From NCBI RefSeq assembly GCF_004000255.1, contig NZ_RCIQ01000010.1, positions 82,731 through 146,730 of the forward strand: a stretch of DNA of 64,000 bases. Direction: 5' to 3'. Source of the DNA: Nioella ostreopsis (GTDB taxonomy: Bacteria > Pseudomonadota > Alphaproteobacteria > Rhodobacterales > Rhodobacteraceae). Positions 37,687-46,444 of this stretch are shown here, piece after piece (within the stretch, counting starts at the first letter, position 1; the number at the start of each line of letters is the position of its first letter). The notes under the pieces are model-generated. The model worked only from the letters and a program-made list of their open reading frames with translations, had not been told where the DNA came from and did no database searches. The position numbers were made by a program, and so were the translations under genes.

Positions 37687-38913
37687 TCACGCCAGGCCGC
37701 GTACCCGCCAGCCATCGAAGATCTCAAGCGCCCTCGTGGCAAATGCCTCATCGTTGATATGGGCGTCGATCTCTTCCAGCCGCACATTGGCAGGGCAGCT
37801 TACACGCATCTCCTCGCAGAAGGCCGCGAGGCCTTCGGGATTGTGCAGGTCTGCACCCGGCCGGTCCCATTCGCCGCAGCCGCCAAGCGGCAACAGCAGC
37901 ACGGTTTCGCCCCTGGCCTCCGCCAGTGCCCGGCCATGCGCGCGGGCGACCGCGCGCACCCCCTCGGCATCCAGCACCACCGAGGTGATGAGCCGGTTAT
38001 GCGCATGACTCGGCAGGTCGGTCCATTTCTCGGGGATGCCGCGCCATCCGGCCAGGTCCACCAGGTCATAGCAGCCGGTCGAGACCAGCTGTGGGATGCC
38101 CGCGCGCCCCGCATTGGTCAGCCGGTCGGACCCCGCCGTTACGTCCGAGCCATGGGTGTGGTTGCCAAGTTCCTGCGTGCAGAAATCGAAGACGGCAGCA
38201 AAAGCGCCCTGCGCGGCGAGCGATTCAAACGCGCGTCCGCCCATGCCAGTGGCATGAAACACGGCGACCTCGTATCCGCGCGCCTCCAGTTCGGGCTTCA
38301 GGTAGACCATGTATCGCAGCGCCGATTTGCCAAGGCTGGTCATCCCAATGAGCGGCTTCGACCGGTCTGGCGCCTCTACCGCCCGCGCCGCCCCCAGAAC
38401 CGCGCCCGCCGCCTGGCTGAGCGAGGATTTGCAGACCGAATTCAGCCCGTAAAGCCCCCCGGCCCAGAGGATCATCTGGATATCGGCGGGCAGGCGCTCG
38501 GCCGGGATCAGGGTGGAAAAGGCCACCGTCGAGACGATGTATTTCGGCACCCCAAGCGGCAGGGCGCTGCACAGGTCGAGCGCCAGGTCCGTGCCCATGG
38601 ACCCGCCCAGAACCACCACCCCGTCGAACCGCCCTTCGGCCCATAGCTTCGCCGCCTGCGCCGCAGCCCCACGCGCCATGATCTGCATCGCGGTGTTCTC
38701 ATCGCCCGCCGCTATCGCAGCCGCAATACTAGACCCGCCCGCCTCGGCGACGTCATGCTTGGAGATATCCGTGGGCTGCGAGGGATCGCCCAGAACCGAG
38801 ACATCCATGGTCAGCACCCCACCCCCCTGCGCGCGGATGCGGTCAGCCATGTAGAGCAGCTCGTCGTCCTTGGTGTCGTAGGTGCCCACCACCAGAATGG
38901 TCTTGTCCGCCAT
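37687..38913 (-). CDS. UPF0261 / Tm-1-like ATP-binding domain protein
   Basis: A 408-aa protein of the UPF0261 family, the N-terminal ATP-binding module of the plant Tm-1 inhibitor. It begins TILVVGTYDTKDDELLYMADRI, and MTSLGKSALRYMVYLKPELE and VFHATGMGGRAFESL fall in the central part. The usual partner, a phosphoenolpyruvate-hydrolase-like TIM barrel, is absent. The start at 38913 leaves an 11-base gap after the aldehyde dehydrogenase. Its biochemical role is not established. Confidence 0.85.
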   Translation of the reverse strand: MADKTILVVGTYDTKDDELLYMADRIRAQGGGVLTMDVSVLGDPSQPTDISKHDVAEAGGSSIAAAIAAGDENTAMQIMARGAAAQAAKLWAEGRFDGVVVLGGSMGTDLALDLCSALPLGVPKYIVSTVAFSTLIPAERLPADIQMILWAGGLYGLNSVCKSSLSQAAGAVLGAARAVEAPDRSKPLIGMTSLGKSALRYMVYLKPELEARGYEVAVFHATGMGGRAFESLAAQGAFAAVFDFCTQELGNHTHGSDVTAGSDRLTNAGRAGIPQLVSTGCYDLVDLAGWRGIPEKWTDLPSHAHNRLITSVVLDAEGVRAVARAHGRALAEARGETVLLLPLGGCGEWDRPGADLHNPEGLAAFCEEMRVSCPANVRLEEIDAHINDEAFATRALEIFDGWRVRGLA

Positions 38914-38924
38914 CGTCCCCCCGC

Positions 38925-40409
38925 TCACAGCTGGATCCACGCCGTTTTCAGGTTTTCATATTTCGTCAGCGCATGCAGCGACTTGTCGCTTCCATTGCCG
39001 GATTGCCCAACGCCGCCAAGGGGCACGGTCAGGTCCGCCCCGCCATAGGTGTTCACATGCACCACGCCCGCGCGGATGGCCCGGATCATCCGATGCGCGC
39101 GGGACAGATCGCGCGTCCAGATGCCGGAGGAAAGGCCATAGTCGGTGCCATTGGCCAGCCGGACGGCCTCTTCCTCGGTCCTGAAGGGCGTCACCGCCAG
39201 AACCGGGCCGAAGACCTCGTTCTGCGCCAGCCGTGTGTCGGGCGCGACCCCTGCCATGACCGTGGGCGCCATGTAGGTGCCACCGGTGTCCGTCAGGACA
39301 CGGCCACCGCCGGTCAGCCTCTGCGCGCCCTCCGCCTCGGCCTCTTCCACAAACCGCAGGTTCTGCGCAAGTTGCCGTTCCGAATGCACCGCGCCGATCT
39401 GGGTCTCCAGCGACAGCGGATCGCCCACCCGGAACGCCTCCGCCGCCGAGACCAGCGCCGCGACGAATTCGTCGTGGATGCTGTTCTCCACCAGCAGGCG
39501 CGAGGCCGCGACGCAGACCTGCCCCGCATTGCGGAAGATCCCCGCAGCGGAGACCTTGGCCGCAAGCGCCAGATCCGGCGCATCGGCGAAGACCACATTG
39601 GGCGATTTGCCCCCAAGCTCCAGGTAGCAGCGCTTGAGGTTGGACCGCGCCGCGTAATCCAAGAGCCGCCGCCCCGTCGCGCCCGAGCCGGTGAAGGCCA
39701 GCACGTCAACGCCCATGGAGAGGCCAAGCGCCTCGCCCACCACCGGGCCCTCGCCCGTCACCACGTTCAGCACCCCCGGAGGCAGCCCCGCCTCCAGTGC
39801 CAGCGCCGCGATGCACAGAAGCGTGAGCGAGGCCGTTTCCGCCGGTTTCAGCACCACGGAATTGCCCGCCGCGAGGGCAGGCGCCAGTTTCCATGCCCCG
39901 ATCATCAGCGGGAAATTCCACGGCACGATGGCCCCCACCACGCCTACCGGCTCTCGGTGCACGAGGCCCAGAACGTTCTCAGCCGTCGGGGCGATTTCGC
40001 CATATTGCTTGTCGATGGCCTCGGCGTAATAACGGATCGTGGCCGCCGCCGACCCGGCTTCGGCCTTGTAGGCCATGGCGATTTCGGTGCCGTTCTCGCG
40101 CACGCCCATGACGGCCAGCGCCAGCGCCTCGGCCTCGATCAGTTCGGCCCATTTCAGCATGACCTTCTTCCGCGCGGCAGGGGGTTGGCGCGACCAGCGC
40201 CCGTCCTCGAACGCCTCGCGCGCGACCGCCACGGCCCGCGCCACATCCGCGCCCGTGCCCTTGGCCAGCGTGGTCAGCACGCGCCCGTCGATAGGGGAAC
40301 TCGTCTCCATCACGCCCCCATCCGAGGCAGGCACCACCTGCCCCCCGATCAGATGCCCCTGTGCGGGAACCGGCTGCGCCCGCAGCGTGTCGATGCTGGC
40401 CTGATCCAT
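38925..40409 (-). CDS. NAD(P)-dependent aldehyde dehydrogenase
   Basis: A 494-aa aldehyde dehydrogenase. The catalytic Cys is in NAGQVCVAASRLLV and the Glu in LELGGKSPNVVF; the cofactor segment is GPVVGEALGLS. The substrate is not evident. It is cotranscribed behind tctCBA and ahead of the UPF0261 gene, so it probably oxidises an aldehyde derived from the imported acid. It follows tctA by three bases. Confidence 0.87.
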   Translation of the reverse strand: MDQASIDTLRAQPVPAQGHLIGGQVVPASDGGVMETSSPIDGRVLTTLAKGTGADVARAVAVAREAFEDGRWSRQPPAARKKVMLKWAELIEAEALALAVMGVRENGTEIAMAYKAEAGSAAATIRYYAEAIDKQYGEIAPTAENVLGLVHREPVGVVGAIVPWNFPLMIGAWKLAPALAAGNSVVLKPAETASLTLLCIAALALEAGLPPGVLNVVTGEGPVVGEALGLSMGVDVLAFTGSGATGRRLLDYAARSNLKRCYLELGGKSPNVVFADAPDLALAAKVSAAGIFRNAGQVCVAASRLLVENSIHDEFVAALVSAAEAFRVGDPLSLETQIGAVHSERQLAQNLRFVEEAEAEGAQRLTGGGRVLTDTGGTYMAPTVMAGVAPDTRLAQNEVFGPVLAVTPFRTEEEAVRLANGTDYGLSSGIWTRDLSRAHRMIRAIRAGVVHVNTYGGADLTVPLGGVGQSGNGSDKSLHALTKYENLKTAWIQL

Positions 40410-40412
40410 GGC

Positions 40413-41930
40413 TTACCTCGTGTGGGAATCGTGAATGTCGTGGTCGGGCTCTTCCGCCCGCGCCCGGTGTTCCTTGACCAGCGTGCGGATATGCAGCCCG
40501 ATCACCAGCAGGATCGCGCAGAAGAGGATGAAAGCGATCGGCCGGTCGATCATGTCCCAGGGCGTGCGGACGCGGGCCATGGCCGACCGAAGCTTCACCT
40601 CCATGATGCCGCCCAGAACCATGCCAAGGATGATCGGCACCACCGGCAGGTTGAGCCGCTTCAGGATCAGCCCCAGCACCCCGAAGGCGCTGGCAATCGC
40701 GCAATCGGTGAAGGAATTGCGCAGGCTGTAGACCCCCACGAAGCTGAGCGTCAGGATCACCACGCCCAGAAACCGCGTCGGCACCTGGATAATTTTCGTG
40801 AGCAGGTTGGTGGAAAACATCAGGAAGCCCAGAACGATCACGTTCAGCAGCAGCATCACGATATAGAGCGCCACCACGAAATCCATGTCGTTCTGGAAGA
40901 GCCCCGGCCCCGGCACCACGTTGTGCACGTAGAAAACCGACAGCATCATCGCGGTCAGTGCCTCGCCCGGAATGCCAAGCGCCAGAAGCGGGATCATGGC
41001 CGCACCCGGCACGGCATTGTTGGCGGCCTCCGAGGCAATCAGCCCCTCGGGGCTGCCCTTGCCGAACTCTTCGGGCGTCTTCGACGTGCGCCGCGCGTAG
41101 GTGTAGCTCAGGAACTGCGCCGTGAACTCGCCCACGCCGGGGATCATCCCCATCAACACGCCGAAGCCGGAGGACACGGTCGCCACCCGCTTGAAGCGAA
41201 AAAGCTCCTTCAGGCCGGAAAAGAGGCTCCCCTCCACCCGCTGCGCTTTGGGCGCGTCGTCCTTGTCGACCAGCAGCATGAAGGCCTGTGAGAGGGCGAA
41301 GAGCCCCAGCACAACCACGATCAGATCGACGCCCGAGGCCAGCCAGCTCTGATCGAAGGCGTAGCGGCGCGAATAGCGCACCGGCTCCAGCCCCACGGAA
41401 TTGAGGAAGATGCCGAAACTGGCCAGCATTCCGGCGGCAAAGACCTGCCCGCGATGCGCCAGCACGACGAGGATGATACCCAGAAGCGCGGCGAGGAAGA
41501 TCTCGCGGCTGCCGAACATGGGCGCGATCCAGGCCAGCACGGGCGACAAAAGGATCAGGCACAGGATCGACAGGATGCCCCCGAAGAAGGAGGCCGAATA
41601 GGCCAGCGATAATGCCCGCCGCGCCTGCCCCTTCTGCGTCATCGGATAGCCGTCATAGGTGGTCAGCGCGTTCACCGCCGTGCCGGGCGTGTTGATCAGG
41701 ATCGCCGGGATCGCGCCGCCATACATGGACGAGCCGTAGATGCCCAGAAGCACAGTCAGCCCCACGATGGGATCGAAGCTGAAGGTCGCGGGCAGCAGGA
41801 TGGCAATGGCCACCGCCGCGCCTACGCCGGGAATGGCGCCGATGATGACGCCCCCGATGGAGCCCACCAGGAGCGCCAGAAGCACGTCGAGCCGGGCAAG
41901 TGTGCCGAGGCTGGAAAGAAGAAGATCCAT
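40413..41930 (-). CDS. tctA: TctA large permease of tripartite tricarboxylate transport
   Basis: A 505-aa multi-spanning inner-membrane protein, the family's standard size. Signature segments are GVGAAVAIAILLPATFSFDP near residue 35, GIYGSSMYGGAIPAILINTPG near 63 and GMIPGVGEFTAQFLSY near 260. It pumps a carboxylate with TctB, using a periplasmic TctC. The start follows tctB by nine bases. Confidence 0.95.
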   Translation of the reverse strand: MDLLLSSLGTLARLDVLLALLVGSIGGVIIGAIPGVGAAVAIAILLPATFSFDPIVGLTVLLGIYGSSMYGGAIPAILINTPGTAVNALTTYDGYPMTQKGQARRALSLAYSASFFGGILSILCLILLSPVLAWIAPMFGSREIFLAALLGIILVVLAHRGQVFAAGMLASFGIFLNSVGLEPVRYSRRYAFDQSWLASGVDLIVVVLGLFALSQAFMLLVDKDDAPKAQRVEGSLFSGLKELFRFKRVATVSSGFGVLMGMIPGVGEFTAQFLSYTYARRTSKTPEEFGKGSPEGLIASEAANNAVPGAAMIPLLALGIPGEALTAMMLSVFYVHNVVPGPGLFQNDMDFVVALYIVMLLLNVIVLGFLMFSTNLLTKIIQVPTRFLGVVILTLSFVGVYSLRNSFTDCAIASAFGVLGLILKRLNLPVVPIILGMVLGGIMEVKLRSAMARVRTPWDMIDRPIAFILFCAILLVIGLHIRTLVKEHRARAEEPDHDIHDSHTR

Positions 41931-41939
41931 CGCGGGGCC

Positions 41940-42479
41940 TCAGAACCAGGTCAGCATGAAGGTGGACAGGCCATCGGGCAGATGATGATAGAGCTGCCCG
42001 CCCGGCAGCCGCACCTGCAGGGCTGTTCGAAAGAGCAGCACGATCCCCAGCCCCGTCGCCAGCGCGGCCGCGATCATGCGCCCGTCGCGGTAGCCCATGC
42101 GGATGGTCAGCGCCCCCATGAAGAGAAGCGTCGCCAGCAAGTAGCCCGCCCACGGCACCAGCCAGACATAGGCCAGGAACCAGCCCACGAATTCCAGCGC
42201 CCGAACCCAGGCCAGCACCTCGGGCCAGCGCCCGGGGATACGGTCAGAGGCCAGCGAGCCCAGGAAATGCAGCGCGCCGAACAGGACCATGCCGAAGACA
42301 CCCACCGCAGGCCAGAACCGGGGCTGCGCGAAAAGATGCTGACCGTTGGCCCAGACGGTCTGGGTCTGCAGCTGGCTGGCAAGCCAGGTGGCGAACAGCA
42401 GGAAGACCGTGGCGAAGACGAGATCGCCCGGCCGCCGATAGCGCTTGAACATCTGCTGGAGTGTCTGAAACCGATCCAT
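41940..42479 (-). CDS. tctB: TctB small permease
   Basis: A 179-aa membrane protein with four hydrophobic segments (about 20-35, 55-75, 95-120, 140-155), typical of TctB. The start at 42479 is chosen because the upstream in-frame sequence lies in the tctC-tctB hairpin region. Its ribosome site overlaps the arm of an inverted repeat (42480-42488), so translation could be gated by RNA folding. Confidence 0.88.
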   Translation of the reverse strand: MDRFQTLQQMFKRYRRPGDLVFATVFLLFATWLASQLQTQTVWANGQHLFAQPRFWPAVGVFGMVLFGALHFLGSLASDRIPGRWPEVLAWVRALEFVGWFLAYVWLVPWAGYLLATLLFMGALTIRMGYRDGRMIAAALATGLGIVLLFRTALQVRLPGGQLYHHLPDGLSTFMLTWF

Positions 42480-42539
42480 CCGGCCTGCCCCGATCTTTCG
42501 AGAAAAATCGCAGGCCGGACCCCGAAAGCCCCGGCCTGC
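42480..42539 (-). promoter_or_regulatory. Three-arm RNA fold between tctC and tctB
   Basis: CCGGCCTGC occurs at 42480-42488 and again at 42531-42539, with its complement GCAGGCCGG at 42510-42518. The middle arm can pair with either outer arm but not both. The left arm touches the tctB ATG, so one pairing hides the start region. It may also simply act as a processing hairpin giving more binding protein than permease. Confidence 0.55.
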
Positions 42540-42547
42540 GCAGAAGA

Positions 42548-43489
42548 TCAGTCGAGCATGCCCGAAATCGTGCCGAGCGTCTCGATATCGGCCTCGATCT
42601 GTGCCGTCGCCGCGGCCGCATCCTGCCAGTAAACCAGCGCGCCGGTCTCCGCCGCCAGCGCCTGCGCCCGCTCGCTCATCACCGTGGCCTGTGCCACTTC
42701 CGCGATCCGGTCGCGCACCTCCTGCGGAGTGTCGCGATGCACGAAGAGCCCGTTCCACAGCGCCACGTTCAGCGAGGGGTCAAGCTCCGCCACCGTGGGG
42801 GCGTCGGGCGTCAGGCTGATCCGCTCCGCCCCGATCGAGGCCAGCACGGTCACGCTGTCCAGGCATGGCAGGATTAGTTGCAGCGTGGTGTTGATCACAT
42901 CCGCATCGCCCGAGGCCAGCGTGTTGCAATCCAGCGCATCGAAGGCCGCGTCCGAGGCGAAGCTGAAGCCTTGCGAGGCCGCCAGCGCCATCGTCACCCG
43001 CGTCGGCACCAGTGGCGCACCGAAATGGCCAAGCGTCACGTCATTGTCCTGCGCATGGGCCGCCAGTTCCTCCATCGTGGAATAGGGCGCATCGGCGCTC
43101 GCTGCGATCACGAAAGGATAGGTCAGGAAGATGCCCACGGGTTCGAACGGGTCGGGGCTGAGCTCTGGAATGCCCAGGTTCGGCCCCACGGTCGGGATCG
43201 CGATGATGAAGGAGCCGATGGTGTAGCCATCCGCCGGTGCCGTCGCCACGGAAATCGCGCCCGGGAACGGCCCGCCGCCGCCGCCCGGCCGGTTCACCAC
43301 CGCCGCAGGCACGCCGTAAGCCTCTTGGAAATCTTCCGCGATCATCCGCGTCAGCACGTCCTCCAGATCGCCCGGCGGCCAGGGCACCACGAATTCCACC
43401 GGGCGTTCGGGGTAATCCGCCGCCGCCAGCCCGCCCAGGGCCACCGTCGCCAGGGCCGCCGCGCAGACGGTCTTGAGCATTCTGTTCAT
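42548..43489 (-). CDS. tctC: TctC periplasmic substrate-binding protein
   Basis: A 313-aa solute-binding protein with an N-terminal signal peptide (LKTVCAAALATVALGGLAAA). Mature features include DYPERPVEFVVPWPPGD and VVNRPGGGGG, the standard Tct/Bug layout. The ligand is not evident; Bug proteins bind carboxylates or small organic acids. The start at 43489 has GGGAG six bases before it. It is the first gene of the tct operon, divergent from an IclR gene. Confidence 0.92.
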   Translation of the reverse strand: MNRMLKTVCAAALATVALGGLAAADYPERPVEFVVPWPPGDLEDVLTRMIAEDFQEAYGVPAAVVNRPGGGGGPFPGAISVATAPADGYTIGSFIIAIPTVGPNLGIPELSPDPFEPVGIFLTYPFVIAASADAPYSTMEELAAHAQDNDVTLGHFGAPLVPTRVTMALAASQGFSFASDAAFDALDCNTLASGDADVINTTLQLILPCLDSVTVLASIGAERISLTPDAPTVAELDPSLNVALWNGLFVHRDTPQEVRDRIAEVAQATVMSERAQALAAETGALVYWQDAAAATAQIEADIETLGTISGMLD

Positions 43490-43507
43490 GTTGCACTCCC
43501 TGATGTA

Positions 43508-43559
43508 TTGGTTCATTATATAAACCTATGGTTCAAAAACAGCTTGCATTGCGAACCAA
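43508..43559. promoter_or_regulatory. Candidate IclR operator region
   Basis: The gap between tctC and the IclR gene carries TTGGTTC (43508-43514), TGGTTCA again (43529-43535) and the inverted GAACCAA (43553-43559). The surrounding sequence is unusually AT-rich. IclR regulators bind paired palindromic half-sites, so this set is a likely control region for both directions. Confidence 0.45.
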
Positions 43560-43613
43560 TCCCCGTCAATCCTTTTTGCAAGGCGCGGCCCGCACCGCGC
43601 GACAGGAGGCCCC

Positions 43614-44408
43614 ATGTCCACGATCGCAAAGGCGATGGAATTGCTGGATTTCTTCTCGCTCGACCGGCCCGAGATCGGGCTGAGCGATTTCCACCGACTC
43701 GCCCGCCGCGACAAGGCAACGACCTTCCGCCACCTCTCGGCGCTCGAATCGGCGGGGCTTCTGGAACAGAACCCGACCACTCGCGCCTACCGCATCGGCC
43801 CCGCCGTCCTGCGCCTTGCCCATATGCGCGAGGTGACGCTGCCGCGCCGCGCGGGCCTGCGCGTGGCCCTGCCCCGGCTGGCCGAGGCCACCGGCGAAAC
43901 CGCCCATGCCTCGCTGCTCGACGCGACCGGGCTGACCACGCTCGCCCATCACGAGGCACCCCAGTATTCGGCCCGCGTGGTGCTGCACGAACCCCGCCTA
44001 CCCCTGCACGCGACCGCCTCGGGCATCGCCGCGCTCGCCTTCGGCGGGGGCGATCTGATGGCCCGGGCGCTGGCCGCCATGCCCGCCTATACCGAAACCA
44101 CCGCCCGCAGCCCCGAGGAGCTCGCCGCCGCCGTCGCCCGCGCCCGCGCGGCGGGCATCGCCATGTCGGACCAGACCTTCGAGACCGGCGTCACCGGCTT
44201 CGCCGCGCCGCTTTTCGACAGCTCCAGCATCGCCGGGGCCGTGGCCGTGGCGGCCGTGTCCTCGCGCGTCACGCCGGAGCTTCAGACCATCATCCTCACC
44301 GAACTCATCAAGGCAGCCCGGACCATCAGCGCCAACTGGGGCGGCACCATCCCGCCCGCGCTGGCCGCCGCATGGGCCGCCCAAGCCGGACCGGAGACCG
44401 CGCCATGA
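43614..44408 (+). CDS. IclR-family regulator
   Basis: A 264-aa IclR-type regulator. The N-terminal winged helix contains LSDFHRLARRDKATTFRHLSALESAG, and the effector domain runs from about residue 75 (SARVVLHEPRLPLHATASGIAAL). It is divergent from tctCBA with a 124-bp gap and overlaps the next aminotransferase gene by ATGA. It probably responds to the imported acid. GGAGG lies six bases before the ATG. Confidence 0.88.
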   Translation: MSTIAKAMELLDFFSLDRPEIGLSDFHRLARRDKATTFRHLSALESAGLLEQNPTTRAYRIGPAVLRLAHMREVTLPRRAGLRVALPRLAEATGETAHASLLDATGLTTLAHHEAPQYSARVVLHEPRLPLHATASGIAALAFGGGDLMARALAAMPAYTETTARSPEELAAAVARARAAGIAMSDQTFETGVTGFAAPLFDSSSIAGAVAVAAVSSRVTPELQTIILTELIKAARTISANWGGTIPPALAAAWAAQAGPETAP

Positions 44409-45754
44409 AAGATTCCAACTTCCTCAAGGAAATGAACGCCCGCCACCTGTGGCACCCGATGGCCCATCCCGCCGACAGCCTGGCCCACCCGCCACGCATC
44501 ATCACCGGGGCCGAGGGCGTGCGCATCCGCGACATCGACGGGCACGAAACCATCGACGCCGTGGGGGGCCTGTGGAACGTGAACCTCGGCTTCTCCTGCC
44601 AGCCGGTGAAGGACGCCATCGCGCGGCAATTGGACGTGCTGCCCTATTATTCCACCTTCCGGGGCACCTCGAACGACGCGGTGATCGAGCTGTCCGTGAT
44701 GCTGGCCGAGTTCTTCGCCCCCGACGGGCTGTCCCGCGCCTTCTTCACCTCGGGCGGGTCGGACAGCGTGGAAACAGCGCTGCGCCTCGCGCGGCAATAT
44801 CACAAGGTCCGGGGCGAGCCCGCGCGCACCAAGTTCCTCAGCCTCAAGAAGGGCTATCACGGCACCCATTTCGGCGGCGCCTCCGTGAATGGCAACGCCA
44901 ATTTCCGCACACAGTACGAGCCGCTCCTGCCCGGCTGCTTCCACATCCCGGCCCCCTACCCCTACCGCAATCCGTTCGGGGAAACCGACCCCGCGCGCCT
45001 TGCCGCCCTCTGCGCGGCGGCGCTCGAGGACGAGATCGCCTTCCAGGGCGCAGGCACCATCGCCGCCTTCATCATGGAGCCGATCCTGGGTGCGGGCGGC
45101 GTCATCGTCCCGCACGAAAGCTTCATGCCCCAGGTGCGCGAGATCTGCGACCGTCACGGCATCCTGCTCATCGCCGACGAGGTCATCACCGCCTTCGGGC
45201 GCAGCGGCGACTGGACCGGCAGCCGCCACTGGGGCGTGCGACCCGACATGATGTGCACCGCCAAGGCGATCACCAACGGCTATTTCCCCTTCGGCGCGGT
45301 GATGCTGTCGGACACGGTCGCCGAGGTCTTCGAGCAAGACGCCACCGGCGCCGCCGCCATCGGCCATGGCTACACCTATTCCGGCCACCCCGTCGGCGCG
45401 GCGGCGGCCATCGCCTGCCTTCACGAAACCATCCGCCTCGATGTCCCCGCCAACGCCGCCGCCCGCGGCGCGCAGCTCTTCGCGGGGGTGCAGAAGCTCA
45501 TGGACCGCCACCAGATGATCGGCGACGTGCGCGGCGGCCACGGGCTCATGACCGCAATCGAAGTGGTCTCGGACCGCGCCACCAGGGCCCCCGACAAGGC
45601 GATGCCCGCCAAGGTGCAGGAGGTGGCCTATGATCACGGCGCCATGGTTCGTGTCTCGGGGCCCAACATCATCATGTCGCCGCCGCTCATCCTGACCGAG
45701 GCGGATGTCGACACGATCCTTGCCGCCCTCGACGCGGGCTTCCGATCGCTCTGA
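44405..45754 (+). CDS. Class III (omega) aminotransferase
   Basis: A 449-aa PLP-dependent aminotransferase of fold type I. SGGSDSVETALRLARQYH (about 117-134), LLIADEVITAFGRSG (about 257-271) and CTAKAITNGYFPFGA, with the Schiff-base Lys near 288, are all visible. It probably transfers an amino group from an omega-amino acid or amine to pyruvate. It is coupled to the IclR gene by ATGA. The true donor is unknown. Confidence 0.88.
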   Translation: MKDSNFLKEMNARHLWHPMAHPADSLAHPPRIITGAEGVRIRDIDGHETIDAVGGLWNVNLGFSCQPVKDAIARQLDVLPYYSTFRGTSNDAVIELSVMLAEFFAPDGLSRAFFTSGGSDSVETALRLARQYHKVRGEPARTKFLSLKKGYHGTHFGGASVNGNANFRTQYEPLLPGCFHIPAPYPYRNPFGETDPARLAALCAAALEDEIAFQGAGTIAAFIMEPILGAGGVIVPHESFMPQVREICDRHGILLIADEVITAFGRSGDWTGSRHWGVRPDMMCTAKAITNGYFPFGAVMLSDTVAEVFEQDATGAAAIGHGYTYSGHPVGAAAAIACLHETIRLDVPANAAARGAQLFAGVQKLMDRHQMIGDVRGGHGLMTAIEVVSDRATRAPDKAMPAKVQEVAYDHGAMVRVSGPNIIMSPPLILTEADVDTILAALDAGFRSL

Positions 45755-45761
45755 AGGTCTT

Positions 45762-45795
45762 CTTCTTGGCGCCAAATACTCCCGCCGGAGGCATC
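45762..45795 (+). repeat. Short post-gene motif, second copy type
   Basis: CTTCTTGGCGCCAAATACTC, then CCGCCGGAGG. It is a variant of the motif that opens the hairpin element at 6494, and like it follows a plus-strand stop within a few bases. Confidence 0.45.
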
Positions 45796-45844
45796 CCTCG
45801 GCAGACACCTGCCCCGCCCCCTGTCACGGGGCACAGCCCTCTCG

Positions 45845-45939
45845 GATCGTCCGTGGCAACGCGGGCCGACGATCCCTCCCGCAAGGGAGGGTGAGGAGGC
45901 TCGCTCCCGGGTCGGCGCCGAAGGCGGCGAAACCGCTCC
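45845..45939 (+). repeat. Dispersed structured repeat, copy 2
   Basis: The second copy of the element at 49-149. The outer arms GATCGT/ACGATC pair here, enclosing the CCGTG-GCAA-CGCGG hairpin; then comes CCCTCCC-GCAA-GGGAGGG, GAGGAGG and GGCGGCGAAACCGCT. It lies between a plus-strand aminotransferase and the hpaR stop. Confidence 0.7.
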
Positions 45940-45942
45940 CGG

Positions 45943-46398
45943 TCAGTCCGCCATCCCGTGCAGCTCTTCCAGCAGGTCAAGCAGCTCTTCCATCCGCTCG
46001 GCCCCATAGCGCGCGGTCAGCGCGGCGAAAATCGCCTCGGCCTGCGGCAGGTGCGTACGGATCAGCCCGCGCCCCTTGTCGGTCACGCTGACGATGGACT
46101 TGCGCCGGTCACCCGGGTCCGAGGCGCGGGTCAGCAGCCCCTCGCCCTCCATCGTCTTCAAAATCCGCGTCAGGCTCGACAGAAGCAGGCAGGCCCGCGC
46201 CGCCAGCGCCGTCTGCTCCATCGGACCTTCCTCGTCCAGAACCCGCAGCACGCGCCACTTCTGCTCATTGATGCCGCTTTGCGCCAGCATCTCCCGGATC
46301 GGGCCCATCACGGTTTCGCGCGCGCGCAACAGGGCAATCGGCAGCGATCGGCTGGTCCGGCGAATTTCGGGGCGATTTGAACGGTCGGAACGTGTCAT
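45943..46398 (-). CDS. hpaR: HpaR, MarR-family repressor of homoprotocatechuate degradation
   Basis: A 151-aa MarR regulator. SLPIALLRARETVMGPIREM, NEQKWRVLRVL and ARACLLLSSLTRILKTMEGEG follow enteric HpaR/HpcR closely. DPGDRRKSIVSVTDKGRGL is the wing. It is about 8 kb away from hpaFED, on the same strand. The ligand is probably a hydroxyphenylacetate. It lies 46 bases after the class IV aminotransferase gene. Confidence 0.85.
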   Translation of the reverse strand: MTRSDRSNRPEIRRTSRSLPIALLRARETVMGPIREMLAQSGINEQKWRVLRVLDEEGPMEQTALAARACLLLSSLTRILKTMEGEGLLTRASDPGDRRKSIVSVTDKGRGLIRTHLPQAEAIFAALTARYGAERMEELLDLLEELHGMAD

Positions 46399-46444
46399 GG
46401 GTCCAGTTACCCCGGTTTTCCCTCAAGGCTCAAGCCGCATGACG

